From Enterobacteriaceae bacterium UBA2655 (GTDB taxonomy: Bacteria; Pseudomonadota; Gammaproteobacteria; Enterobacterales; Enterobacteriaceae): a stretch of 26,984 bases of DNA. Made by a program: the position numbers and the translations under genes. The notes beneath the pieces are model-generated. The model was given only the letters and a program-made list of their open reading frames with translations, was not told where the DNA came from and ran no database searches. Shown piece by piece: positions 1 through 8,005 of this stretch. Numbering within the stretch: position 1 is the stretch's first letter; each line of letters opens with the position of its first letter. The stretch is taken from positions 22,640 through 49,623 of the forward strand of contig DENB01000004.1 of assembly GCA_002359495.1 (NCBI GenBank). Direction: 5' to 3'.

Positions 1-1635
1 ATCAGCCCGTGGAACTTCCCGCTGGCAATCTTTACCGGACAGATCGCCGCCGCGCTGGCGGCGGGCAACAGCGTGCTGGCGAAACCCGCCGAGCAGACGC
101 CGCTGATCGCCGCGCAGGCAGTGCAAATCCTGCTGGATGCGGGCGTGCCGCTGGGCGTGATCCAGCTGCTGCCAGGCCAGGGCGAGACGGTAGGCGCGCA
201 GCTGACCGGCGACGAGCGGGTGCGCGGCGTGATGTTTACCGGCTCCACCGCCGTGGCTTCGCTGCTACAGCGCAATATCGCCGGCCGTCTCGATCCTCAG
301 GGACGTCCGACGCCGCTGATTGCTGAGACCGGCGGGCTTAACGCCATGATCGTCGACTCTTCCGCGCTGACCGAGCAGGTAGTGGTGGATATCGTCGCCT
401 CCGCTTTCGACAGCGCCGGCCAGCGCTGTTCGGCGCTGCGTCTGCTCTGCATTCAGGAAGATGTGGCCGATCACACGCTGAAAATGCTGCGCGGCGCGAT
501 GGCGGAGTGCCGCATGGGCAACCCGGAGCGCCTCTCCACCGATATCGGTCCGGTGATCGACGCCGAAGCGAAGGCCAACATCGAACGCCATATTCAGGCG
601 ATGCGCAATAAAGGTTTCAACGTCTATCAGGCGGCGCAGGAGATCGCGCAGGACAGCAAAGAGTGGGCGACCGGCACCTTTGTTAAGCCGACGCTGATTG
701 AGCTGGATCAGGTCGCCGATCTCGATAAAGAGATCTTCGGCCCGGTGCTGCACGTGGTGCGTTTCTCCCGCAGCAGCCTTCCGCAGCTAATTGAGCAGAT
801 CAACGCCTCGGGTTACGGCCTGACGCTGGGCGTGCATACCCGTATCGATGAGACCATCGCGCAGGTTACCGCTGGCGTGAAGGTGGGCAACCTCTACGTT
901 AACCGCAACATGGTGGGCGCGGTGGTCGGCGTGCAGCCGTTCGGCGGCGAAGGCCTTTCCGGCACCGGACCCAAGGCGGGCGGCCCGCTCTACCTCTACC
1001 GTCTGCTGGCGCACCGCCCGGACGGCGCGCTGCGCCTTACCTTCGACCGTCAGGACAGCGAGCGCCCGGCGGACAGGGCGCTGCGTCAGGCGTTAACCGC
1101 CTCGCATCAGGCGCTGAGCGACTGGGCGAAAGATAAGCCGACCTTCGCCGCCCTCTGTCAGCGCTACGGCGAACTGGCGCAGTCGGGCACCGTGCGTCTG
1201 TTGCCGGGTCCCACCGGCGAGCGCAACACCTTCACGCTGTTGCCGCGCGAACGTGTGCTCTGCATCGCCGACAACGAGCAGGATGCGCTGGTTCAGCTTG
1301 CCGCCGTCACCAGCGTTGGCAGCCGCGCGCTGTGGCAGGATGACGAGCTGCATCGCGATCTGCGCAAAACCTTGCCGAAGGCGGTGCAGGATCGCATCGA
1401 CCTGGCGCAGGATGCGCTGAACGGCGAGTTTGACGCGGTGATTTATCACGGCGACGCCGACCAGCTGCGCAGCCTGTGCGCGGAGATTGCCGCCCGTGAA
1501 GGCGCGATTGTGTCGGTGCAGGGCTTCGCGCGCGGCGAAACCAATCTGCTGCTGGAGCGTCTGCTGATTGAACGTTCGCTGAGCGTGAACACCGCCGCAG
1601 CGGGCGGCAACGCCAGCCTGATGACCATCGGATAA
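1..1635 (+). CDS. putA: Bifunctional proline dehydrogenase / P5C dehydrogenase PutA, C-terminal part
   Basis: The gene is open at the window start; reading frame 1 runs from base 1 to TAA at 1633-1635 and gives 544 residues, against about 1320 for full-length PutA. It begins inside the aldehyde dehydrogenase domain (ISPWNFPLAIFTGQ). This domain oxidises glutamate semialdehyde/P5C to glutamate with NAD. The active-site Glu is in AETGG (325-327) and the catalytic Cys in SAGQRCS (427-429). The motif QPFGGEGLSGTGPKAGGP near 940-990 is typical of PutA. The last roughly 180 residues match the C-terminal tail that PutA has beyond the dehydrogenase core. The proline dehydrogenase and any DNA-binding domain lie upstream of the window, so autoregulation of put genes cannot be judged. 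A terminator follows directly. Confidence 0.96.
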   Translation: MSPWNFPLAIFTGQIAAALAAGNSVLAKPAEQTPLIAAQAVQILLDAGVPLGVIQLLPGQGETVGAQLTGDERVRGVMFTGSTAVASLLQRNIAGRLDPQGRPTPLIAETGGLNAMIVDSSALTEQVVVDIVASAFDSAGQRCSALRLLCIQEDVADHTLKMLRGAMAECRMGNPERLSTDIGPVIDAEAKANIERHIQAMRNKGFNVYQAAQEIAQDSKEWATGTFVKPTLIELDQVADLDKEIFGPVLHVVRFSRSSLPQLIEQINASGYGLTLGVHTRIDETIAQVTAGVKVGNLYVNRNMVGAVVGVQPFGGEGLSGTGPKAGGPLYLYRLLAHRPDGALRLTFDRQDSERPADRALRQALTASHQALSDWAKDKPTFAALCQRYGELAQSGTVRLLPGPTGERNTFTLLPRERVLCIADNEQDALVQLAAVTSVGSRALWQDDELHRDLRKTLPKAVQDRIDLAQDALNGEFDAVIYHGDADQLRSLCAEIAAREGAIVSVQGFARGETNLLLERLLIERSLSVNTAAAGGNASLMTIG

Positions 1636-1663
1636 GAAAACGCAAACGCGCCGACGTGAGAGA

Positions 1664-1695
1664 CGGGGCGGGCTTTGGCCCGCCCCGCTTTTTTT
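1664..1695 (+). terminator. Rho-independent terminator of putA
   Basis: A perfect 10-bp GC stem (1664-1673 with 1678-1687, loop TTTG) is followed by C and seven T. It ends putA transcription 30 bases after the stop. The T run overlaps the stop codon of the converging acyltransferase gene. Confidence 0.93.
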
Positions 1696-2779
1696 ACGCC
1701 ACCTGCTGACCCTTCTTCTTCAGCCCGATCAGCGTCGGGAAAATAAACAGCGATTTACCCAATCCGCGGTTGGTCAACGACCAGACGGCGACGGAACAGA
1801 GCGAGCAGACACCGACGATCGCCAGCGGATAGAAGCAGGCCCACAGTACGGAGAACCAGGCCTGTTCAAACAGGTGATGATGCAGCGCGAACAGGATCGC
1901 CGACATGCCGAAAAACTCAATAAAGATGCGGTGAATCACATAAATTTGCAAGGTGTTGCGCCCAATCCAGTTCATAAACGACATGTTGAAATGGGCATTC
2001 AGCCAGCGGCAGGCCGCTACGCTGACCAACACCGCGATGATACAGAGAAACAGGCTCTTATCCAGACCGAAAATGATATGGATGCCCGACAGCGCCGCCA
2101 GCGCCGCCCAGGGCAGAATGTTTTCGCGTCGCCATTCGCTCAGACGCAGCATCGTCTGGCTCCAGAACGCGCCCAGCAGGAAGAACAGGAAATATTGCGC
2201 CACGCTCTGCGGTCCCCAGTATGGGATGATTTTTTCCACCGCCAGATAGTTAAGCGCCACGGCAATCACCAGCAGCGCGACCTTCTGCTTATGGAATAAT
2301 TTTGCGCACAGAAAGTAGATGCCCAGCCCGTACAAGTACCAGGAGGTACTCATCGCCAGAAAGGTTAACTTCAGGAATTCAAACAGCGAGCCGGCATAGG
2401 CGGCATTCAAATTTTGCGAAATGCGCTGACCGGTAATTCCCGACGATATGCCGATAATCGACCACCACTGAATAAATCCCCAAAGAATATAGAGATAAAA
2501 TAAATTGGTGATTCGGCTGGTGAATACCTGTTTCCAGGGCCGATTTAAAATGCCGTTCGCCGCCAGCAAGCCTGAAACGAAAAAGAAAGCAGGCATACGC
2601 AACGGCGATAAAACGGTATTAAACTGCACCCATATTTCAGCAGGGATCATTCCGGCTGACAAATATTTCAGCGTGCTCTCAAATCCGGGCAATACCGTAT
2701 GATAAAGGACTACCAGCAAAATACAGGCCCCTTTCAGGGTGTTAACCCATAATATCTCTTCTCGCCTGGTGTTGTTCAT
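1694..2779 (-). CDS. Membrane acyltransferase (acyltransferase-3 family), copy 1
   Basis: This 361-residue protein is predicted to lie in the inner membrane with about ten hydrophobic segments. The N-terminal motif WVNTLKGACILLVVLYHT carries the conserved His of the acyltransferase-3 family, which transfers acyl groups from the cytoplasm to extracytoplasmic sugars. It is followed by RMPAFFFVSGLLAANG, the R-x-P-x-FFF-x-SG motif of the family. There is no SGNH extension. It resembles the COG3594 (fucose 4-O-acetylase-like) subgroup, so a role in O-acetylation of a surface or periplasmic glycan is likely, but the substrate is unknown. The ATG at 2779 has GGGAG about 9 bases upstream. A paralogue lies just upstream at 3228-4322 in the same direction. 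The gene converges on putA and shares its terminator region. Confidence 0.88.
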   Translation of the reverse strand: MNNTRREEILWVNTLKGACILLVVLYHTVLPGFESTLKYLSAGMIPAEIWVQFNTVLSPLRMPAFFFVSGLLAANGILNRPWKQVFTSRITNLFYLYILWGFIQWWSIIGISSGITGQRISQNLNAAYAGSLFEFLKLTFLAMSTSWYLYGLGIYFLCAKLFHKQKVALLVIAVALNYLAVEKIIPYWGPQSVAQYFLFFLLGAFWSQTMLRLSEWRRENILPWAALAALSGIHIIFGLDKSLFLCIIAVLVSVAACRWLNAHFNMSFMNWIGRNTLQIYVIHRIFIEFFGMSAILFALHHHLFEQAWFSVLWACFYPLAIVGVCSLCSVAVWSLTNRGLGKSLFIFPTLIGLKKKGQQVA

Positions 2780-3192
2780 TATTCGACTCCCGCTGTGTAG
2801 GTCAGATGTGTCAAATGCAATGCGCTTAAGTGCGCGTGGCTTTTATGATTATTCAGCGAGTATTGGGGAATCGTATCCTTATAGATGTAGCGATTATCTT
2901 AAAAATATTATGTTGGCCCTGGCTATACAAATATTTACCCGCAAGGATGTTTATTTACAATCGGGCAAGTTGATTTATTTATTCTGCTATTTAGTCACTA
3001 AGCGAAAGCAACAGCACAATAAGCCAAAGATAGAGACGAAATTATTTAAGACAAAACGATGATGGTAAAAACCAGAAAATAATTGACAGCGCCTGCGTGA
3101 AAAAATAATCAGCGATGGGCGGCACTGATTAATTCACTGCGAATTAAAATGGCGAAATTAAAATGATGATAAGCGGGAAATTAACCGAGGGT
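2780..3192. other. AT-rich intergenic region between the two acyltransferase genes
   Basis: I see no convincing gene here. The plus-strand open frame from 2739 starts antisense to the acyltransferase and encodes nothing recognisable. The region is visibly more AT-rich than its surroundings and probably holds the promoter of copy 1 on the minus strand. The first gene's terminator at 3193-3213 suggests the two copies are transcribed separately. Confidence 0.6.
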
Positions 3193-3213
3193 AAAAGGCC
3201 TGCGAGGCAGGCC
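3193..3213 (-). terminator. Terminator of acyltransferase copy 2
   Basis: A 7-bp GC stem (GGCCTGC, 3197-3203, with GCAGGCC, 3207-3213; loop GAG) is followed on the minus strand by TTTTA. It sits 14 bases after the stop of the 3228-4322 gene. Confidence 0.75.
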
Positions 3214-3227
3214 CTTTATTACTGACG

Positions 3228-4322
3228 TCAGGGAACCGGCGTGGCCGTCGGCGCGATCGGGGGCTTGCGCAGCAGGCGGGGATAGATAAAGAGTGCGCGC
3301 CCCGGCCCGCGGTTCAGCAACGACCAGGTCAGGAGCGACAGCAGAGTACAGAGCGAGACGGCCACTACCGGCAGCAACAGCGCCCAGCTCAGGGAGAACC
3401 AGCGCGAGGAGAACCAGTGATAATGGCGCGCCGTCAGCAGCGTGCTTAGTCCCAGCACTTCGATATAGATACGATGCAGGACATATATCGGCAGCGTATG
3501 GCGACCAATCCAGTTAAGCCACGCCATATTCAGACGCTGATTCAACATACGGCAAAACAGGATGCCACCGACGATCGCCAGCAGGCTGTAAAACGGATTT
3601 TTATAAATGCCTAAAGCGTGATGTATTACGCCCATTAGCGCAACGGCAGCCAGCAGCCAGAGATGACGGCGCTCGCACTGGCTCAGTGTAATCAGCACCG
3701 CGCTGAAAAACGCGCCGGATAAAAACCAGAGGTAATTCTGCGCCACGCTGGTCGGCCCCCAGCCGGGAACAAGGTTCAGCTGCGCAGCATAATTAGCCAG
3801 TACGGCCAGAACCAGCAAGGCGAGCTTTTGACGATGAAAGAGTTTGCTCAGTAAAAAATAACCGACCAGCGCATAGAGATACCAAAGGCTGGTCATGGAG
3901 AGCATCAGCAGTTTAATAAATTCGGGCAGCGAAGCGGCATAGGCGGCATTCTTTGCCGTCGAGAGTTTTTCGCCGATGACATTCAGCGAGAAGCCGGAAA
4001 TGCACAGCCACTGAATCGTACCCCAGAGCAAATAAAGATAAACAATATTACTGACTTTTTTTGTGAATATGTCGCGCCAGCTTTTTTTACTGATGGCGCT
4101 CGCTGCCAGCAAACCTGAAACAAAAAAGAAGGCGGGCATACGTAATGGTGAAAGGTATTTATTAAAAGCGATCCATATTTCTGCTGGCAGCGTGCCGGCA
4201 GAAAGAAAAGCGACGGAAGGCATAAAGGTGGTAATCATCGTGTGGTGCAGCACCACAAGCAGGATCGACCCTCCTTTAAGCGTATTAATCCACAGCACAT
4301 CTTTATCGGCATTGGCACGCAT
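3228..4322 (-). CDS. Membrane acyltransferase (acyltransferase-3 family), copy 2
   Basis: This is a paralogue of the 1694-2779 gene, similar along the whole length, with the same landmarks: WINTLKGGSILLVVLHHT with the family His, LRMPAFFFVSGLLAAS, and a C-terminal NRGPGRALFIYPRLL segment. It is a polytopic inner-membrane protein and a likely O-acyltransferase acting on an extracytoplasmic glycan; the substrate is not visible. Two in-frame ATGs lie 6 bases apart. I chose 4322 because GGAG then has 8-base spacing, whereas from the ATG at 4328 it would be only 2. The protein then has 364 residues. The two copies share near-identical DNA stretches around the FFFVSG motif (about 2570-2610 and 4115-4155), consistent with tandem duplication or gene conversion. 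Confidence 0.87.
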   Translation of the reverse strand: MRANADKDVLWINTLKGGSILLVVLHHTMITTFMPSVAFLSAGTLPAEIWIAFNKYLSPLRMPAFFFVSGLLAASAISKKSWRDIFTKKVSNIVYLYLLWGTIQWLCISGFSLNVIGEKLSTAKNAAYAASLPEFIKLLMLSMTSLWYLYALVGYFLLSKLFHRQKLALLVLAVLANYAAQLNLVPGWGPTSVAQNYLWFLSGAFFSAVLITLSQCERRHLWLLAAVALMGVIHHALGIYKNPFYSLLAIVGGILFCRMLNQRLNMAWLNWIGRHTLPIYVLHRIYIEVLGLSTLLTARHYHWFSSRWFSLSWALLLPVVAVSLCTLLSLLTWSLLNRGPGRALFIYPRLLRKPPIAPTATPVP

Positions 4323-4528
4323 TCGCATCTCTCCGGTAACGGGTTTTGTAAAGAATTATTTATATTTGTACGATTTCCACAATCAGGCGGAATCTTAAAG
4401 CGGAGTGACTATTGACCAAAGTGATGAGTTTGCGGATTGATAAGCGAATAAACAGTGTAAATTCAATGGAGGGGAAAAATAGTTTCAGATTTAGCCCATG
4501 TCAGACAATAAGCATCGTCGCGAAAGCG

Positions 4529-4553
4529 GCGCCGTCAGCCAACGTGACGGCGC
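4529..4553 (-). terminator. Inverted repeat at the end of the tcy operon, possible terminator
   Basis: A perfect 9-bp stem (GCGCCGTCA, 4529-4537, with 4545-4553; 7-base loop) lies 8 bases beyond the tcyN stop. The sequence that follows on the minus strand is CGCTTTCG, so the T tract is poor. It may be a weak terminator or an mRNA-stabilising hairpin. Confidence 0.5.
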
Positions 4554-4561
4554 GCGCCCGG

Positions 4562-5314
4562 TTATTGATTAAGAAATTTTTCGAGAAACTGACGGGTTCG
4601 CGCCTGCTGCGGCTGGCTGAACAACGTTTTAGCCGGTCCGTGCTCGACGATGCGCCCCTGATCCATAAAAATAGCGCGGTCGGCCACGTCGCGGGCGAAG
4701 CTCATCTCATGGGTGACGATCACCATGGTGCGCTTCTCTTGCGCCAGCGCCCGGATAGTATTCAGCACTTCTCCTACCAGCTCGGGATCCAGCGCGGAGG
4801 TCGGCTCATCAAACAGAATTACTTCAGGCCGCATCGCCAGCGCGCGCGCAATCGCCACACGCTGCTGCTGACCGCCGGAAAGGCGACGCGGGAAGCTGCT
4901 CTCTTTGCCCGTCAGGCCCACTTTCTCCAGCAGCTGACGGGCGCGCGCGGTCGCTTCCGCTTTCGCTTCGCCCTTCACGATCACTGGCCCTTCAATAATA
5001 TTTTCCAGCACCGAACGATGGGGAAACAGATTGAAGTTCTGAAAGACAAAGCCCACCTGCTGACGCAGACGCCTCACCTGCTCTTTCTGCTTGCTCATCG
5101 CCTGCGCGGCGTCAATGGTGATCTCGCCCACTTTGATAGTGCCGCTGTCGGGCACCTCCAACAGGTTGATGCTGCGCAGCAGCGTGGTCTTGCCGGAGCC
5201 GCTAGGTCCGATAATCGCCACCACCTCGCCGGAAGCGACCTCCAGATCGATGCCGTGCAGCACCGTCTGGCCGTTAAACTGTTTCACCAGTTTACTGACT
5301 TCTATGGCGCTCAT
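4562..5314 (-). CDS. tcyN: L-cystine ABC transporter, ATP-binding subunit
   Basis: This 250-residue ATPase (formerly YecC) drives cystine/diaminopimelate import from the periplasm. It is a complete ABC ATPase: Walker A GPSGSGKT (residues 36-43), Q-loop in FVFQNFNLFPHR (about 89-100), signature LSGGQQQR (145-152), Walker B VILFDEP (165-171) and the switch His in VTHEMSF (about 202). It belongs to the polar amino-acid (PAAT) class. Its ATG overlaps the tcyL stop by 4 bases (ATGA), which indicates translational coupling. It is the last gene of the tcyJ-tcyL-tcyN unit. In E. coli this system is cysteine-regulated; no CysB site could be assigned here. Confidence 0.95.
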   Translation of the reverse strand: MSAIEVSKLVKQFNGQTVLHGIDLEVASGEVVAIIGPSGSGKTTLLRSINLLEVPDSGTIKVGEITIDAAQAMSKQKEQVRRLRQQVGFVFQNFNLFPHRSVLENIIEGPVIVKGEAKAEATARARQLLEKVGLTGKESSFPRRLSGGQQQRVAIARALAMRPEVILFDEPTSALDPELVGEVLNTIRALAQEKRTMVIVTHEMSFARDVADRAIFMDQGRIVEHGPAKTLFSQPQQARTRQFLEKFLNQ

Positions 5315-5979
5315 TTGGCCTCCCGATCCTGACGGTTAACATGGTTTTCCAGCCGGTTTTGCAGCGCCGACAGCACCGTCGCCATCACCCAGTAAATCAG
5401 CGAGGCGGCGAGATACATGGTAAACACCTCCAGCGTGCGCGAGGTGATCAGCTGCGCCTGACGAAACAGTTCCGGCACCTGAATGGTGGCGGCCAGCGAG
5501 GTATCCTTCACCAGGCTGATAAAACTGTTGCCGAGCGGCGGCAGCGCGGTGCGTGCCGCCTGCGGCAGGATAACCCGGCGTAGGGTTTGCCAGGAGGTCA
5601 TGCCGATGCTGGCGGCCGCTTCCCACTGTCCGCGCTCGATCGCCGCGATGGCGCCGCGCAGCGATTCCGAGGCGTAAGCGGCGGTATTCAACGACAGGCC
5701 GATCATCGCCGAGGGGATCGGATCCAGTTCAATGCCGAACTGCGGCAGGCCGTAATAGATCATAAAAAGCTGGGCGATCAGCGGCGTGCCGCGAAAGATC
5801 GAGACATAAAAGCGCGCCAGCCAGTTAATCGGCCAGAAGCGGGAAAGACGCATCAGCGCCAGCAGAAAGCCGAGCACCAGGCCGAAAAACATTCCGCCGA
5901 TGCTCAGCTGCAGGGTAAACAGCGCCCCTTTGAGTAAAAAAGGTGCTGAATCCAGCACCAGTTGTAAGCTTTCCTGCAT
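5311..5979 (-). CDS. tcyL: L-cystine ABC transporter, permease subunit
   Basis: This inner-membrane permease of 222 residues (formerly YecS) forms the channel for cystine with TcyN and receives substrate from TcyJ. It has about five hydrophobic segments and the PAAT signature region (STLAYASESLRG-like: NTAAYASESLRGAIAAI) that docks to the ATPase. I start it at ATG 5979, giving MQESLQLVLDS, which matches the E. coli protein start; a longer frame adds nine non-conserved residues. The ATG overlaps the tcyJ stop by one base (TAATG), and its own stop overlaps tcyN by four. These junctions show an operon. Confidence 0.94.
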   Translation of the reverse strand: MQESLQLVLDSAPFLLKGALFTLQLSIGGMFFGLVLGFLLALMRLSRFWPINWLARFYVSIFRGTPLIAQLFMIYYGLPQFGIELDPIPSAMIGLSLNTAAYASESLRGAIAAIERGQWEAAASIGMTSWQTLRRVILPQAARTALPPLGNSFISLVKDTSLAATIQVPELFRQAQLITSRTLEVFTMYLAASLIYWVMATVLSALQNRLENHVNRQDREAK

Positions 5980-6779
5980 TATTTCGTCACGTCCGCGCCG
6001 AACCATTTCTGGGAGAGTTTGCCCAGCGAACCGTCTTTCTGCATATCGGCAATCGCCTGATCCACCGCCTTCAGCAGATCTTCATTGCCTTTACGCAGCG
6101 CGACGCCCGCTTCCTGACGCGAGAAGGCCGGACCGGCGACCGCCATGGTGTTGCCGGTTTTCTTCACCAGGTCCAGCGCGGCGAGGCGGTCCACCAGAAT
6201 CGCATCCACGCGACCGGAACGCAGATCCTGATATTTGGTCGGGTCGTCGTCATAGGTACGGATATCGACGCCTTTCACGTTTTCACGCAGCCACTGCTCG
6301 TAGTTGGTGCCGAGGCCGACGCCCACTTTCTTGCCGGCCAGATCTTCCGGTTTGGTAATGCTGCCCTCTTTGTCCTTGCGCACCAACGCCTGGATGCCGG
6401 AGACGGTGTAAGGCGTAGAGAAGTCATATTTCTTTTTGCGCTCGTCGGAAATCGTGACCTGATTGATTACCACGTCGATGCGTTTTGAATCCAGCGCCGC
6501 CAGCATACCGTCCCACTTGGTGGGTTTCAGGCTCGCCTTAACGCCCAGATGCTGCGCCAGCTGCTGGGCAAATTCGACTTCAAAGCCGGTCAGCTTGCCG
6601 CTCTCGTCCTGAAAGCTGAACGGCGGATAGGTGCCTTCCAGCCCGACCAGCAGCGTGCCGCGATCTTTAATCGTCGCGAGCAGATTTTCTGCCGCAAAAG
6701 TTTTTACGTTTACGCCGGCGACCAGCGCCGCCGCCATCATACCCATCACCAGCTGGCGACGAACCTGTGAGAAAATCAT
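5979..6779 (-). CDS. tcyJ: L-cystine-binding periplasmic protein (FliY)
   Basis: This is a periplasmic solute-binding protein of family 3, 266 residues with its signal peptide. The signal peptide runs about residues 1-29 (basic start, hydrophobic ALVAG core, cleavage near TFA-AEN). Then come LVGLEGTYPPFSF, the conserved GFEVEFAQQLA, DVVINQVTISDERKKKYDFS and the C-terminal SQKWFGADVTK. It captures cystine and delivers it to TcyL/TcyN. I chose ATG 6779 (MIFSQVRRQ...), which has GGGG 6 bases upstream and aligns with the E. coli start; the frame continues 13 codons further without a clear ribosome site. In E. coli tcyJ follows fliZ directly, but here dcyD lies between them. Confidence 0.95.
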   Translation of the reverse strand: MIFSQVRRQLVMGMMAAALVAGVNVKTFAAENLLATIKDRGTLLVGLEGTYPPFSFQDESGKLTGFEVEFAQQLAQHLGVKASLKPTKWDGMLAALDSKRIDVVINQVTISDERKKKYDFSTPYTVSGIQALVRKDKEGSITKPEDLAGKKVGVGLGTNYEQWLRENVKGVDIRTYDDDPTKYQDLRSGRVDAILVDRLAALDLVKKTGNTMAVAGPAFSRQEAGVALRKGNEDLLKAVDQAIADMQKDGSLGKLSQKWFGADVTK

Positions 6780-6865
6780 AGATACCCCATTTTTTATTGA
6801 TGTCTTATCTGATGTCATGCCTGGCCGCGCGCGGTTTTCGCAGGCGGCCTGCGTTTAACAAACGG

Positions 6866-6871
6866 ATTATA
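6866..6871 (-). promoter_or_regulatory. Candidate -10 box for the tcyJLN transcript
   Basis: The minus strand reads a perfect TATAAT about 87 bases before the tcyJ start, just after the dcyD stop. No good -35 hexamer is visible at 16-18 bases, so the promoter would need an activator. This would let tcyJLN be transcribed apart from dcyD. Confidence 0.4.
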
Positions 6872-6890
6872 AACCTTTTCTGAGGTTACA

Positions 6891-7877
6891 TCAGACTGAA
6901 GGGTGATAAGCAAATAACGCCGGCGCGCCGCCGGTATGAATAAACAGCAGCGGCCCTTCGCGCCGGAAGCGCTGCTGGCTGATGCCGTCGATCAATCCCG
7001 CCATCGCTTTGCCGGTATACACCGGGTCCAGCATGATCCCTTCCAGCCGCGCCAGCAGCTTCACCGCTTCCATGCCCTCTTCATTCGGCTCGCCGTAGCG
7101 CGGCGCGAAATAGTCATCCCACAGCGTGACGGGGGCGCGGGCCTGCAGCTCAAGCTTTTCCGCCAGCTGCTGACGGATGCGCTCCACCACCGGCAGCTGA
7201 TCCGCCACCTTACGCGACACGGTGACGCCGACCAGCTCGCTCTCCGGCAGCAGCTGCTCCAGCCCTACTGCCAGACCGGCATGGGTGCCCGCGCTGCCTG
7301 ATGCGACCACCACGGCGGCGAAATCGACCACCCCTTCGCTCTGATGGGCGATCTCCTGCGCGCACTCCACATAGCCGAGCGCCCCCAGCGCGTTGGAGCC
7401 GCCCACCGGCACGATATAAGGCCGGAAGCCCTGCGCTTCCAGCCGGGTCGCCTGCTCTTCCAGCTGTGCCAGCGGATTATGCAGCGCCTCAACCATGATC
7501 ACTTCCGCGTCCATCAGATCCAGCAGCAGCCGGTTGCCGTTGTGCAGGTAGTTCGGGGCGGTGGTCGCAATGGGATTTTCCAGCAGCGCCACGCATTTCA
7601 GGCCGAGCTTCGCCGCCACCGCCGCCGTCTGGCGCACGTGGTTGGACTGAATCGCCCCGGCCGTCAGCAGCACGTCGGCACCCTGGCGCAGCGCGTCGGC
7701 GGCGAGAAATTCCAGCTTGCGCAGTTTGTTGCCGCCTAGGGCGACAGGTGTGACGTCGTCACGTTTGATAAAAATATCGCGGCCAAGATAGTCGGAAAGA
7801 CGCGGCAGATGCTCCAGCGGCGTCGGCGCGCCCAGCAGCTCCAGGCGGGGAAATTGATGCAAAAGATGTAAGGACAA
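6891..7877 (-). CDS. dcyD: D-cysteine desulfhydrase (PLP enzyme)
   Basis: This enzyme breaks D-cysteine into pyruvate, sulfide and ammonia. It belongs to the ACC deaminase/D-cysteine desulfhydrase family of fold-type II PLP enzymes. The PLP-binding Lys is in [10 protein letters not shown] (K51); [12 protein letters not shown] and [16 protein letters not shown] are the substrate- and phosphate-binding regions. I place the start at a TTG (7877) preceded by GGAGG at 5 bases. This gives 328 residues, the E. coli length, and an N-terminus [20 protein letters not shown] that aligns with the E. coli protein. A second TTG at 7901 would add eight unsupported residues. In E. coli the order is fliZ-tcyJ-dcyD-tcyL-tcyN; here dcyD comes before tcyJ. 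Confidence 0.94.
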   Translation of the reverse strand: MSLHLLHQFPRLELLGAPTPLEHLPRLSDYLGRDIFIKRDDVTPVALGGNKLRKLEFLAADALRQGADVLLTAGAIQSNHVRQTAAVAAKLGLKCVALLENPIATTAPNYLHNGNRLLLDLMDAEVIMVEALHNPLAQLEEQATRLEAQGFRPYIVPVGGSNALGALGYVECAQEIAHQSEGVVDFAAVVVASGSAGTHAGLAVGLEQLLPESELVGVTVSRKVADQLPVVERIRQQLAEKLELQARAPVTLWDDYFAPRYGEPNEEGMEAVKLLARLEGIMLDPVYTGKAMAGLIDGISQQRFRREGPLLFIHTGGAPALFAYHPSV

Positions 7878-7959
7878 TGCAGCCTCCGGGGCATTACACA
7901 ATTATCCTTACAGTGTTACAGAAGATGCGAAAAGGATCACCCGGAATCCCGCAGGTCGC

Positions 7960-7995
7960 GCCATTGTTGCTGGCTGAGTCAACAGCAACAATGGC
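7960..7995. other. Perfect 13-bp inverted repeat between fliZ and dcyD
   Basis: GCCATTGTTGCTG (7960-7972) is mirrored by CAGCAACAATGGC (7983-7995) around a 10-base loop. It starts 11 bases beyond the fliZ stop. It lacks a T run on either side, so it is not a standard intrinsic terminator. It may be a 3'-end stabilising hairpin, a Rho-linked end or an operator. Confidence 0.6.
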
Positions 7996-8005
7996 AGGAC
8001 AATTC

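Noticed and set aside
2450..2457. GCCGATAA, a perfect sigma-28 -10 sequence on the plus strand
   Set aside because: It lies inside the acyltransferase gene with no -35 match at 11 bases and no gene to serve.
2739..3062. Plus-strand open frame of 107 codons across the acyltransferase gap
   Set aside because: It starts antisense inside copy 1, has no ribosome site, and its end is an AT-rich translation without recognisable features.
4412..5332. Long plus-strand open frame of 306 codons
   Set aside because: It is almost entirely antisense to tcyN, has His/Arg/Gln-rich low-quality sequence and no family resemblance; tcyN is unambiguous.
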